Assembly (NCBI GenBank): GCA_002633315.1
Contig: NWBN01000022.1
Location: forward strand, 1-64,000
Reading direction: 5' to 3'
DNA: 64,000 nt
DNA from: Bacteroidales bacterium Phil6
Lineage (GTDB): Bacteria; Bacteroidota; Bacteroidia; Bacteroidales; F082
A program made the translations under genes and the position numbers. The notes under the pieces are model-generated. The model saw only the letters and a list, made by a program, of their open reading frames with translations. It searched no databases and was not told where the DNA came from. Every line of letters starts with the position of its first letter. Position 1 is the stretch's first letter. Positions 36,114 through 45,290 of this stretch are shown here, piece after piece.

Positions 36114-38024
36114 ATGAAAAAAGTTTTATTACTTTCAGCAGCCTTATTTTTGGGCTTGAGTTCTTTTGCACAAATGAGAACTACAAACAAGGAAGTGCTT
36201 GTTGGCAAAGCTGACATGCGCAAGGTTATGCAAGGTAAGGAAATTTCAGCTTATGCTCCGTATAATTTCCAAGCCACAACTCCTATGACTTCTACACTTA
36301 ATAGATGGGGGAACATGGAGGAGTTTCAAACAATGACAACATCTTATGATTTGCAGTCAAATAATTATGTTTCTAACCGTATAGTACAATGGGGAGATGG
36401 TTCAATTGCAGCAACTGCAATGTTTTCATTGTCATACGATGCCAATGCTGCTGACCGTGGTACCGGCTATAATATCACTGTCGGTGGAGATTTCGGCAAT
36501 TGGGGTCCGGAACCTTCAGCATCAATAGAAGGTGAAAGAACAGGTTGGCCTTCAATTGCACAATATGGTGCTAACGGTGAAATAGTAGTGTCACATACAG
36601 GCAATGGTGTGATTTACCTTATTAGAGAAAATAAAGGTGAAGGTGAATGGGTAAGAGGTGATGTACCGAATCCTGAAGGTGCAGCTTTGTCATGGCCAAG
36701 AGTAGTCACTTCAGGTCCTAACCATGATATTATCCACATTGTAGCAGCTGATCAGGATGATGTTACTTATGAGACAACTATTTTTTATGCAAGGTCTGGA
36801 GATGGCGGCACTACATGGGATGTCAATGTGATTCCTGAGTTTGATATAGTCGAGTCTTACAGTGCTGATGATTATGCTCTCGCAGCCAATGGTGATGTTG
36901 TCGCTTGCTTGTTCCCTGGTTGTTTATTGGGTGATGGTTATATTCTGAAGTCAGAAGATAACGGTCTTACATGGGAAAAGAAGATATTTTGGGAAAATCC
37001 TTATCGTGGCTTTGATTGGGAGACAGATCCTCAGTCAATTTATACCGATACTTTGTATGGTCCGGAGAATGGTTCTATAGCAATAGATAATCAGGGTGTT
37101 GTTCATGTGACTATTTCAACAGCTGAGTATTTACACGACGAACTTGGAACTTCATACACTTACTTTATTGGACTCGGTGTTGATGGTATTGTGTATTGGA
37201 ATGATACACAGGATGTAATAGTAGCTCCTGATGGTAATCCTCACCATGCACTCAGACTTTGGTGGCCGAGTGAAGGTGGCTATGTATCGCACGGTGATAA
37301 TGAAGGTATTTTCTGCGGTTGGTTCCCGCCAGATGAAAGTGGTACTTATAATAGTTGGTCAAATGATTGTGTATTTACTGATTACAAGACTCATTTTATT
37401 GGAGGTTCAGTTCATCCTGTAATAGCTGTCGATGACAATGGAAATCTTGCTGTTGCTTATTCCTCATGTAATATGGGTCGTCTTACAGGTGATGGTTATT
37501 ATTTAAGAAACGTATATGTAAGCTACAAATCATGTGATGAAGATGTGTGGGTAATTGCAGAAGATAATCTTATGGAAGATTTCATGCACTCATTGTCAGA
37601 GGGCGTAAATGTTATAGGAGTACCTAATCCTCTTAATATAGGTGAGTTTGTATTCGGTTACATGGAAGACGATTTCCCGGGCTTTGCTTGTGGTACTACT
37701 CCTTCGCAAGCTCAATTTACAGACAATAAATTGCAAGTTGTAAGATTGGTTTCTGAATATACAGGTGTTTCTGAAGAAACAATCAATCCTTTGACAAGTG
37801 TTTATCCTAACCCTGCAACAGAAGTTATCTACGTCAATTCGGCAATGAATACCGATGCTGTAGTAACGTTCCATAACATCGCAGGTCAGGTTGTTAAGAC
37901 TATAAACAAATCTTTGACAACAGGTGAAAACGGTATCAGCGTTAACGATTTGTCAACAGGTGTTTATTTCTGCACAATCAATGCTAACGGATATAGCAAA
38001 ACAACCAAAGTTATTGTTAAATAA
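36114..38024 (+). CDS. T9SS-secreted protein with Asp-box (sialidase-like) repeats
   Basis: A 636-aa secreted protein with a signal peptide (1-19, ending LSSFAQ). The central region has BNR/Asp-box repeats typical of sialidase-type propellers (SGDGGTTWD and SEDNGLTWEKK). A type A T9SS sorting domain occupies about the last 80 residues (VYPNPATEVIYVNSA, then NGISVNDLSTGVYFCTINANG and a basic VIVK end). The propeller suggests glycan or protein binding, but catalytic sialidase residues were not identified, so activity is not claimed. Codon choice is strongly A/T-ending and the promoter is good, consistent with high expression. Confidence 0.87.
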   Translation: MKKVLLLSAALFLGLSSFAQMRTTNKEVLVGKADMRKVMQGKEISAYAPYNFQATTPMTSTLNRWGNMEEFQTMTTSYDLQSNNYVSNRIVQWGDGSIAATAMFSLSYDANAADRGTGYNITVGGDFGNWGPEPSASIEGERTGWPSIAQYGANGEIVVSHTGNGVIYLIRENKGEGEWVRGDVPNPEGAALSWPRVVTSGPNHDIIHIVAADQDDVTYETTIFYARSGDGGTTWDVNVIPEFDIVESYSADDYALAANGDVVACLFPGCLLGDGYILKSEDNGLTWEKKIFWENPYRGFDWETDPQSIYTDTLYGPENGSIAIDNQGVVHVTISTAEYLHDELGTSYTYFIGLGVDGIVYWNDTQDVIVAPDGNPHHALRLWWPSEGGYVSHGDNEGIFCGWFPPDESGTYNSWSNDCVFTDYKTHFIGGSVHPVIAVDDNGNLAVAYSSCNMGRLTGDGYYLRNVYVSYKSCDEDVWVIAEDNLMEDFMHSLSEGVNVIGVPNPLNIGEFVFGYMEDDFPGFACGTTPSQAQFTDNKLQVVRLVSEYTGVSEETINPLTSVYPNPATEVIYVNSAMNTDAVVTFHNIAGQVVKTINKSLTTGENGISVNDLSTGVYFCTINANGYSKTTKVIVK

Positions 38025-38047
38025 GAGATGATTTCTTATTAAGAATA

Positions 38048-38080
38048 AAGAGGCGGATTTTGGTCCGCCTCTTATTTTTC
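38048..38080 (+). terminator. Terminator of the Asp-box gene
   Basis: AAGAGGCGGA (38048-38057) and TCCGCCTCTT (38064-38073) form a perfect 10-bp stem with a 6-nt loop, followed by ATTTTTC. This is a canonical rho-independent terminator 24 nt after the stop. Confidence 0.9.
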
Positions 38081-38095
38081 AACTAATGACAAAAT

Positions 38096-38125
38096 AAAAA
38101 AAACGTCTGTACAGACGTTTTTTTT
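38096..38125. terminator. 30-bp perfect palindrome, terminator for the fab/etf operon
   Basis: Eight A residues, ACGTCTGTACAGACGT as core, and eight T residues form a perfect 30-bp inverted repeat centred at 38110/38111. It lies 32 bp past the stop of the leftward fabG. With A and T tracts on both sides it can terminate in both directions, backing up the hairpin at 38048. Confidence 0.8.
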
Positions 38126-38156
38126 ATTCGTTAATATAAATAAGATGTTTCCCCTG

Positions 38157-38903
38157 TTAACAGTTCATGCCTCCGCAACAGTTTATCACCTGTCCTGTTA
38201 CATAACGCGACAAATCGCTTGCGAGGAACAAAGCTACATCTGCTACATCGTCTGGTGTGCCGCCTCTCTTTAACGGAATCTTTTTGATCCAATCCTCTCT
38301 TGTCGCTTCACTGAGTTGAGCTGTCATGTCCGTCACAATGAATCCTGGAGCTATGCAGTTGGCTCTTATTCCTCTTGCACCCATTTCCTGGGCTATGGAT
38401 TTTGCCAACCCTATAAGACCGGCTTTGGATGCTGAGTAGTTGCATTGTCCGGCATTGCCTGATACACCAACCACTGACGACATGTTGATGATACTGCCTC
38501 CACGCTGACGTGCCATGACAGGTACTACTGCATGTATGAAATTGAACGCAGACTTGAGATTAACATTTATGACGTCATCCCATTGTTTCTCAGTCATTCT
38601 CAACATCAGGCCATCTCTTGTGATACCTGCATTGTTGACCAATATGTCAATGCGTCCGAAATCTTTCACTATTTGATCTACTGTCTCGTTTACATTGGCA
38701 AAGTTGGAAGCATCGGAAAAATAGCCTTTTACTTTCACGCCTAATGCCTCAATCTCGGCAGCCGTGTTTTTGATATTCTCTTCGTTTAAATCAGTGAATG
38801 CAATGTTACAGCCTTCCTGTGCAAAATGTATTGCAATGGTCTTGCCTATTCCTCTTGCAGCTCCGGTGATGAGAGCCGTTTTGTTTTCTAACAATAATTT
38901 CAT
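38157..38903 (-). CDS. fabG: 3-oxoacyl-[ACP] reductase FabG
   Basis: A 248-aa classical SDR of normal FabG length. The cofactor motif TGAARGIGK is near residue 12, NNAG is present, and the catalytic Ser-Tyr-Lys appear as NMSSVVGVSG and YSASKAGLIG. The C-terminus CCGGMNC resembles the NGGM ending of FabG. It reduces 3-oxoacyl-ACP to 3-hydroxyacyl-ACP with NADPH. ATG 38903 begins at the usual LLLENKTALITG; the longer frame from 38939 lacks support. It is the last gene of the operon, 46 nt after the acyl-CoA dehydrogenase. Confidence 0.93.
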   Translation of the reverse strand: MKLLLENKTALITGAARGIGKTIAIHFAQEGCNIAFTDLNEENIKNTAAEIEALGVKVKGYFSDASNFANVNETVDQIVKDFGRIDILVNNAGITRDGLMLRMTEKQWDDVINVNLKSAFNFIHAVVPVMARQRGGSIINMSSVVGVSGNAGQCNYSASKAGLIGLAKSIAQEMGARGIRANCIAPGFIVTDMTAQLSEATREDWIKKIPLKRGGTPDDVADVALFLASDLSRYVTGQVINCCGGMNC

Positions 38904-38949
38904 TTTTGTATGTGTTATGTCAGTGTGCCTAAACGGCACACTGACTGTT

Positions 38950-40653
38950 TTACATCTTGTAATTGTTTATTTTGTCTTCTCCTATGGTCTCTACCAATGT
39001 CAATCTCTTGGCAACTTCCGCCTTCGCCATGGTGATCATGTTTTCGCATGATGTCTTGAAACAACGGCAGCGATTGGTGTCTTGCAACAGCAGATAAGAC
39101 ATTATTATGTAACCTGCTGTTTCTACGGCATTACGTGCGTTAAAATCGAACAGCTCTGCCGGATAACTCGGTGCTGTCATGATGGATGTGAGCTTGACAT
39201 ACTGTTCTTTGATTGCTCTTATGTCTTCAAGCATAGGTTTTAGTTCATCGTCTAACGGCATATTGTCATATTCTTCCATACGTTTCAGATAACTGCCGTT
39301 GCCGACGAATCTGATGGCTGCCACTACCTGTAACTGCGAAGTGCCTTCGTAAATGGATAAGATACGTGCATCACGGTAAAGACGCTCGCATTTGTATTCT
39401 TTCATGAATCCTGATCCGCCGTGAATCTGTATGCAGTCGTAAGCCACCTGGTTTGCATATTCGCTTGAAAACAGTTTCAGCATAGGTGTCAGCATGTCAG
39501 CATTGCGTTGTGCGGTCTTCATGTCCGCTCTTTCCTCTGCTGTCAGAGTCCTCTCTTTGGAGATAGCGTTATATATCTTGGAGAGGTCAACGAATCTTGT
39601 CGTCTCATAAAGCAAGGAACGAGTACCGTCTATCTTGGCTCTCATGTTGGATAACATCTCATAAACCTGAGGGAAACAGATGATGGCTTTGCCGAACTGC
39701 TCTCTTTGTTTTGCGTAATCAAGAGCTTCGCGGTATGCTGCTTCTGCAAGACCTACTGATTGTGCCCCAACACCGAGACGCGCACCGTTCATCAACGACA
39801 TGACGTATTTTATCAGACCGAGTTTGCGTTCGCCTACCAACTCAGCCGGGGCATTGGTGAACACCAACTCTGCTGTAGGAGAGCCCTTGATGCCGAGTTT
39901 GTTTTCTATACGTCTGATGGTGACAGCCTTGGAAGTTCTGTCATATAAAAAATATGACAGTCCGCGGCCGTCGGTGGAGCCTTCTTCTGAACGTGCAAGG
40001 ACGAGTTTTATGTCTGCATCGCCGTTGGTGATGAATCGTTTCACACCATTGAGATACCAGCGACCGTCTTGTTCGTTGTATGTGGCTTTGAGACGTACCG
40101 ACTGTAAATCAGAGCCTGCATCAGGTTCGGTAAGGTCCATGGAACATGTGGCACCCTCACTGATTCTCGGGAGATATTTGTCTTTTAATTCATCAGAACC
40201 AAATTCATATATTGTCTCAGCACAGTCTTGCAATCCCCAGATGTTGGCAAATCCGGCATCGGCACGCGATACTATCTCGGCAGCCATCACGTATGGTACG
40301 TAAGGGAAGTTAAGACCTTTGTATTTGCGAGGCAATGACATGCCATACAATCCGGCTTTTGTCATGGCTTCGTGATTTTTCTGTGTTCCCTCTGCATAGA
40401 CAATGGCATTGTCAATGATATGAGGACCTTCATGGTCAACGGATTCTGCATTGGCTTCTAATACTTCACCTGCCAATTCTCCGACTATCTCCAATACTTT
40501 GTCGTAATTGTCAATAGCGTCTTCAAAGTCAATAGGAGCAAGGGAATCCTGTCCTGCTTCCCTGTATCCTTGTTCTTTAAGCCCGACAATCTTTTCCATC
40601 AAGGGGTGTGTCAGGTAAAATCTCAGTTTTTCATTATCTTGATAAAAATTCAT
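38950..40653 (-). CDS. Acyl-CoA dehydrogenase, FAD flavoprotein, in a fab/etf operon
   Basis: A 567-aa acyl-CoA dehydrogenase with N-terminal helical (about 50-165), middle beta (about 170-275) and C-terminal helical (about 285-450) domains, plus a C-terminal extension of over 100 residues. The catalytic base is Glu436 in SIYEGTSQLQ. MDLTEPDAGSDL and ITNGDADI are FAD/substrate-loop signatures. It interconverts acyl and 2-enoyl thioesters, with ETF as the electron partner. It is flanked by etfA (6 nt upstream) and fabG. In this setting it could run as an enoyl reductase, which is an inference. Confidence 0.92.
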   Translation of the reverse strand: MNFYQDNEKLRFYLTHPLMEKIVGLKEQGYREAGQDSLAPIDFEDAIDNYDKVLEIVGELAGEVLEANAESVDHEGPHIIDNAIVYAEGTQKNHEAMTKAGLYGMSLPRKYKGLNFPYVPYVMAAEIVSRADAGFANIWGLQDCAETIYEFGSDELKDKYLPRISEGATCSMDLTEPDAGSDLQSVRLKATYNEQDGRWYLNGVKRFITNGDADIKLVLARSEEGSTDGRGLSYFLYDRTSKAVTIRRIENKLGIKGSPTAELVFTNAPAELVGERKLGLIKYVMSLMNGARLGVGAQSVGLAEAAYREALDYAKQREQFGKAIICFPQVYEMLSNMRAKIDGTRSLLYETTRFVDLSKIYNAISKERTLTAEERADMKTAQRNADMLTPMLKLFSSEYANQVAYDCIQIHGGSGFMKEYKCERLYRDARILSIYEGTSQLQVVAAIRFVGNGSYLKRMEEYDNMPLDDELKPMLEDIRAIKEQYVKLTSIMTAPSYPAELFDFNARNAVETAGYIIMSYLLLQDTNRCRCFKTSCENMITMAKAEVAKRLTLVETIGEDKINNYKM

Positions 40654-40659
40654 GTCTTA

Positions 40660-41679
40660 TTATTTAATGTTGGACTTATAACATTTTATCATTTTAGGAA
40701 TAACTTCCATCACATCACCTGTTATGGTGTAGTCTGCTATCTCGTTGATAGGAGCTTTAGGGTCGGTATTGATGGATATTATCATTGAAGACTGGTCCAT
40801 TCCAACACGATGTTGTACTGCACCGGATATGCCGCAAGCAATATACAGTTTAGGACGGACGGTAAGGCCTGTCTGTCCTATCTGGCGTTCACCTTCTGCA
40901 AAACCGGCATCGACGGCAGCACGTGTAGCTCCCACTTCAGCACCAATGACATCGGCAAATTCATGTAACAAAGCAAAGTTTTCCTTGTTTTTCATGCCAT
41001 AACCGCCTGCCACTATTATTGAAGCACCTTTTAGGTTTACTTTCCGTGACTCGATCTGACGGTTGAGCATTTCTATGCAGAAGTCGTTGTCACTGATGTA
41101 TTTTTCAGCATCGAGGTGACGCACTGTGCCGCGACGGTTGTCGTATGTCTCTTTCTTCATTACACCTTCACGTACTGTTGCCATCTGAGGCTTGCTTTCA
41201 GGTGATACTATGGTAGCGATGATGTTTCCTCCGAAGGCAGGTCTTATTTGATATAAAATGTTGTTGTATGTCTTTCCTGTCTTGGCGTCAGTATGATCAC
41301 CTATCATGAGTTCGGTACAGTCAGCCGTCAGACCGCAACGTAGATATGAAGCAATGCGAGGTGCGAGATCTCTTCCTATGGATGTGGCTCCGAACAACAC
41401 TATGTCGGGTCGTTCTTCTTCAATGACTTTACTCACTATGTCGAAGTGAGGCAATGTCTGGTAAAACTCTAATTTTTTATGATTTACAATGCTTACAATA
41501 TCGGCACCATGGGCATATAACACGTCTTCTACGTCTTTTATTCCGTTGCCAATGGCAAGAGCTTCAACCTGGCACGACAAGGTGTCGGCAAGTTTTCTTG
41601 CCTTGGAACATAACTCAAGACTGACTTCAGCTATCTGTTTCTCTTCCGATATTTCGCAATATACTAATATATGATTCAT
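40660..41679 (-). CDS. etfA: Electron transfer flavoprotein alpha subunit
   Basis: A 339-aa EtfA. The C-terminal FAD-binding domain shows GGYGMKNKENF, GATRAAVDAGF, GQTGLTVRPKLYIACGISGAVQH and the SSMIISINTDPKAPINEIADY segments typical of the family. It carries electrons between NADH or a quinone and acyl-CoA dehydrogenases, bound to EtfB. It follows etfB (56 nt) and precedes the dehydrogenase (6 nt), so all three probably form one complex. Confidence 0.95.
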   Translation of the reverse strand: MNHILVYCEISEEKQIAEVSLELCSKARKLADTLSCQVEALAIGNGIKDVEDVLYAHGADIVSIVNHKKLEFYQTLPHFDIVSKVIEEERPDIVLFGATSIGRDLAPRIASYLRCGLTADCTELMIGDHTDAKTGKTYNNILYQIRPAFGGNIIATIVSPESKPQMATVREGVMKKETYDNRRGTVRHLDAEKYISDNDFCIEMLNRQIESRKVNLKGASIIVAGGYGMKNKENFALLHEFADVIGAEVGATRAAVDAGFAEGERQIGQTGLTVRPKLYIACGISGAVQHRVGMDQSSMIISINTDPKAPINEIADYTITGDVMEVIPKMIKCYKSNIK

Positions 41680-41735
41680 AACAATTATTTTTTCACTTTT
41701 TATTGTCCGTTGTCATATCATCGTGTCAATAATAC

Positions 41736-42614
41736 TTATCCTATGATATGTGATTTTATCAATTCTTTCATCAGGATGTCAATATCGTTTTCATTATCGG
41801 TGAGAGTGATATTTTCTTTCTTGGAAAGAACGACATTTTCTATGTTTTTGACTTTTGTAGGAGAACCGGCAAAGCCAAGTCTTGATGGATCGGCATTGAT
41901 ATCGTCGGCTGTCCATTCTTGTATTTTGGTTCTGATATTATCAGGAAGGCTGTTGATATCCAAATTTCTTTCTTTTGCCTCCGAAAGAGAACAAACCTTT
42001 TTGTTGGATATCACTCGTACTGCATTACGAGGACGGCAGTCGGCAGCATTTCCGTGTACTGTCAATAACAGCGGGAAATGACTTTTTACTGTCTCGCATC
42101 CGTTGTCGAGGCGACGTTTCACCACTATGCTGTCTTCTGTCACTTCTTCGAGAGTCTCACAATAAGTTATCTGAGGCATGTTCAGTTTCTCAGCTGTCTG
42201 AGGACCTACCTGAGCAGTGTCGCCGTCTATTGCCTGACGTCCTGAGAAAACGAGTTTTATATTGTCGAATTTCTTGAGAGCTGTAGCTAAAGCGTATGAG
42301 GTGGCAAGGGTGTCAGAACCTGCGAATTTCCTGTCGCTTATGACTATGCCGTCGTCAGCACCACGGTACAATGACTCACGTATGATGTCCGCTGCCCTGG
42401 CAGGTCCCATTGTCACAACTGTCACTCTGGCACCTTGAATACGGTCTTTTACTTCTAAAGCCATTTCCAAGGCCTTGAGGTCGTCAGGGTTGAAGATGGT
42501 TGGAAGAGCAGCTCTATTGATGGTGCCGTCTTCTTTCATGGCATCTTTCTCCACATTACGGGTATCTGGAACCTGCTTTGCCAATACTAATATCTGAAAT
42601 TTACTTGTTATCAT
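41736..42614 (-). CDS. etfB: Electron transfer flavoprotein beta subunit (bifurcating-type motif)
   Basis: A 292-aa EtfB. VLAKQVPDT at the N-terminus and the family nucleotide-binding loops are present. The motif at residues 125-138, GRQAIDGDTAQVGP, is the form found in anaerobe ETFs such as those of butyryl-CoA dehydrogenase complexes, in contrast to GKQAIDDDxxQTGQ of the mitochondrial type. This suggests, but does not prove, NADH-linked, possibly bifurcating ETF. The start overlaps the end of fabZ by 14 nt, tying the two by translation. Confidence 0.94.
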   Translation of the reverse strand: MITSKFQILVLAKQVPDTRNVEKDAMKEDGTINRAALPTIFNPDDLKALEMALEVKDRIQGARVTVVTMGPARAADIIRESLYRGADDGIVISDRKFAGSDTLATSYALATALKKFDNIKLVFSGRQAIDGDTAQVGPQTAEKLNMPQITYCETLEEVTEDSIVVKRRLDNGCETVKSHFPLLLTVHGNAADCRPRNAVRVISNKKVCSLSEAKERNLDINSLPDNIRTKIQEWTADDINADPSRLGFAGSPTKVKNIENVVLSKKENITLTDNENDIDILMKELIKSHIIG

Positions 42615-43035
42615 ATCTTGTATCTTTAATTAACGCAAATGACAAGTCGCCTCTGACACAAAGTTTGCCATTGACAGACAACGAGGCACTGCAAAAATAA
42701 ATGTTGGCTTTGTGAGCGTCTAATCTTGCTTCTATTTCTACTGTATCACCTGGAAGAACGGAGTTCTTGAACTTTACGTTGTCGATACCTCTATATAAAG
42801 GGATATTGCCAATCAGGTCGTCTAACATAAGCAATGCACATGACTGCGCCATCATTTCACATAATATCACACCCGGTACTATGGGGTCGTCAGGGAAGTG
42901 TCCCATTAGGAAATATTCATCTCCTGTAACATGGTATTTGGCATGAGCTACCTTTTGCTCGTCTATCTCTATCTCATCGACGAGAAGCATAGGTTCTCTG
43001 TGAGGAAGATATTTTTTTAATTCTTCTTTTGTCAT
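42601..43035 (-). CDS. fabZ: 3-hydroxyacyl-[ACP] dehydratase, FabZ type
   Basis: A 144-aa single hot-dog protein of usual FabZ length. The catalytic motif GHFPDDPIVPGVILCEMMAQ carries His46 and Glu60. LPHREPMLLVDEI near residue 10 is the conserved N-terminal element. It dehydrates 3-hydroxyacyl-ACP to trans-2-enoyl-ACP. ATG 43035 is chosen; the frame is open to 43065 but overlaps the fabF stop region. It lies between fabF and etfB. Confidence 0.92.
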   Translation of the reverse strand: MTKEELKKYLPHREPMLLVDEIEIDEQKVAHAKYHVTGDEYFLMGHFPDDPIVPGVILCEMMAQSCALLMLDDLIGNIPLYRGIDNVKFKNSVLPGDTVEIEARLDAHKANIYFCSASLSVNGKLCVRGDLSFALIKDTRYDNK

Positions 43036-43040
43036 TATTA

Positions 43041-44273
43041 TTATATTTTTCTGAGTGCTACACAAGAATTATGTCCACCAAAGCCTAAAGATTCAGAGAC
43101 TGCTATTGTCAAGTCTGCTTTTACGGCTTTGTTTGGGGTATAGTCGAGGTCACATTCCGGATCCGGTTCATGGAGAGATATTGTAGGAGGCACTATGCCG
43201 TTTTGGAGGGCGAGTGCTGAAGCGATTATCTCTACTGCACCGGTAGCGCCGAGCAAGTGTCCTGTCATTGATTTTGTAGAACTGATATGAGCCTTACGTG
43301 CTGCTTCCTCGCTAAGGGCTATCTTCAAAGCTTTGGTCTCTGATGAGTCGTTGAGAGGTGTACCCGTGCCGTGAGCGTTGACGTAGAGCACGTCGTTGTC
43401 GTTGTAACCGGCTTCATCCAAAGCCATTTTGATGGCTCTGGCAGCCTGGGTGCCTTCAGGATGCGGAGCTGTCACATGATGAGCATCGCAGGTATTGCCA
43501 TATCCGCATACTTCAGCATAGATGGTAGCGTTACGAGCCTTGGCGTGTTCATATTCTTCAAGTAAAATAATACCGGCGCCTTCTGCAATCACGAAGCCTT
43601 GACGGCGTTTGTCGAAAGGCAATGAGGCCTCTTTGGGGTCTTCAGCTTTGGACAATGCCTTGCAATTGGCAAAGCCGGCTATACTTAATTGGTTTATGGC
43701 ACATTCCGAACCTCCTGCTATTATGGCGTCGGCATAACCGTGCTTGATTGCTCTGTAGGCCTCTCCTATGGCATGTGTTCCTGTAGCACAGGCTGTCACA
43801 ATGGGTAGACATGGACCACAAGCGTTGTAATGTATGGCGATATTGCCGGCTGCCATGTTTGATATCATGGAAGGTATCATAAACGGAGATACCCATTTGG
43901 GACCTTCATCGAAACATTTTCTTGTCTCTCTTAAAGTAGTGTCAAAACCTCCTATGCCTGAACCGACATAAACACCAAGCCTTTCTGAATCAATGAAATC
44001 TATATTGTTAACCATTGCCTGGTTGGCAGCTGCAAGGGCATATACCGAAAACATGTCATTGCGGCGTGTAAATCCTGGATCTATGCCATATTTTGCAGGG
44101 TCGAAGTCTTTCACTTCACCACCTATTTTAATAGGAAGATTGTCGGTATCTATCCTTTTGATATAATCAATACCGCAAACTCCGTTGAGGAGACTGTTCC
44201 AGAATGTCTCTATGTCGTTACCTACAGGCGAAATAACGCCCATTCCTGTTATAACAATTCTTCTGTTTTCCAT
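43041..44273 (-). CDS. fabF: 3-oxoacyl-[ACP] synthase II (FabF)
   Basis: A 410-aa condensing enzyme. The Cys-His-His triad is present: Cys162 in VTACATGTH, a His in VNAHGTGTPLND and a His in STKSMTGHLLGATGA, with GGHNSC near the C-terminus. It elongates acyl-ACP with malonyl-ACP. The start begins with the canonical MENRRIVITGMGVISPVGN. It lies 10 nt after fabH. Confidence 0.95.
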   Translation of the reverse strand: MENRRIVITGMGVISPVGNDIETFWNSLLNGVCGIDYIKRIDTDNLPIKIGGEVKDFDPAKYGIDPGFTRRNDMFSVYALAAANQAMVNNIDFIDSERLGVYVGSGIGGFDTTLRETRKCFDEGPKWVSPFMIPSMISNMAAGNIAIHYNACGPCLPIVTACATGTHAIGEAYRAIKHGYADAIIAGGSECAINQLSIAGFANCKALSKAEDPKEASLPFDKRRQGFVIAEGAGIILLEEYEHAKARNATIYAEVCGYGNTCDAHHVTAPHPEGTQAARAIKMALDEAGYNDNDVLYVNAHGTGTPLNDSSETKALKIALSEEAARKAHISSTKSMTGHLLGATGAVEIIASALALQNGIVPPTISLHEPDPECDLDYTPNKAVKADLTIAVSESLGFGGHNSCVALRKI

Positions 44274-44283
44274 AATACCTGAT

Positions 44284-45225
44284 TTACCATTTCATTATAC
44301 ATGCACCTGATACAAAACCTGCGCCGAAAGCGCTAAAAGCAAGGGTGTCACCTTTTTTGATAACACCGTTTCTGTTCAACTCGTCGAGCAGAATAGGCAA
44401 ACTCGCTGATGAGGTGTTGCCGTATTTTTGTATGTTCATGGGGAACTTCTCTTCCGGTTGGTTGAGAAATTCTCTAAGGGAGTTGATGATACGAACATTT
44501 GCCTGATGAATGAGGTAGGTGTTTATGTCATCGGGTTTTATATTGTTCTTGTTAAAAAGATGAGTCAGGTCGTTGACGGCGGCATGAACAGCGAATTTAA
44601 ACACTTCTTTGCCTCGCATCACTAAGGGCAATGACTCGTTCGAGTTGAAAGGACTATATTGCAACTCATTCTTCTGATATAGCTTATCCCAGTCGCAAGC
44701 TGCTGACAATGTAGTATCGATGATGCTGTCACCTTCTGTCAACACTGCTGCTCCTGCGCCATCTCCGAACAACACACAGGTGGAACGGTCGTTCCAGCCT
44801 ACCATACGTGTCGGTTCTTCAGCACTTACTATAAGCACATTTTTTACTCTGCCACATTTGTAATAGGCTTCTGCTATGTCTAATCCATATATAAAACCTA
44901 CACAGGCACCGTTGACATCCATGCATGGACATGTAGCTCCAATGGCTCCTTGTATTATACAACTGAGAGCCGGGGTTACAAATTCATTAACTACGTTGGA
45001 GCAAATTATCAAATCCAAAACTTTGGCATCGACACCGGCGTTGTCGAGAGCTTTTCTGGCTGCCTCAATAGCCAAATCTTCCAAATGTTCGTCTGAAATG
45101 ACATGTCTCTCTTTAATACCTGTTCTTGTGGTGATCCATGCATCGCTGGTATCTACAATTTCAGAGAGCATATCGTTGGTGACGATTTTTGCCGGAATTG
45201 CACTACCGGTTCCAATAATTTTCAT
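44284..45225 (-). CDS. fabH: 3-oxoacyl-[ACP] synthase III (FabH)
   Basis: A 313-aa KAS III, slightly short for the family. The Cys-His-Asn triad is visible: Cys108 in NGACVGFIYG, His in YLIHQANVR and Asn in KYGNTSSASLP. RTGIKERHV and LFGDGAGAAVL are typical elements. It starts chains by condensing an acyl-CoA with malonyl-ACP; the primer cannot be told. It is the first gene of the seven-gene operon and is divergent from the LytTR regulator. Confidence 0.95.
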   Translation of the reverse strand: MKIIGTGSAIPAKIVTNDMLSEIVDTSDAWITTRTGIKERHVISDEHLEDLAIEAARKALDNAGVDAKVLDLIICSNVVNEFVTPALSCIIQGAIGATCPCMDVNGACVGFIYGLDIAEAYYKCGRVKNVLIVSAEEPTRMVGWNDRSTCVLFGDGAGAAVLTEGDSIIDTTLSAACDWDKLYQKNELQYSPFNSNESLPLVMRGKEVFKFAVHAAVNDLTHLFNKNNIKPDDINTYLIHQANVRIINSLREFLNQPEEKFPMNIQKYGNTSSASLPILLDELNRNGVIKKGDTLAFSAFGAGFVSGACIMKW

Positions 45226-45254
45226 GCGTAATTTTCTTTATTAAAAAATTTTTG

Positions 45255-45262
45255 CAAAGATA
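45255..45262 (-). promoter_or_regulatory. -7 box (TATCTTTG) of the fab/etf operon
   Basis: TATCTTTG on the minus strand lies 30 nt upstream of the fabH ATG. No TTG-type -33 box is present at the usual distance, while two TGTGGTGAAATT sites lie just upstream, the pattern expected for an activator-dependent promoter. Confidence 0.65.
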
Positions 45263-45290
45263 CCATTTTTGAAGCTCGAATTTTGTGTTT

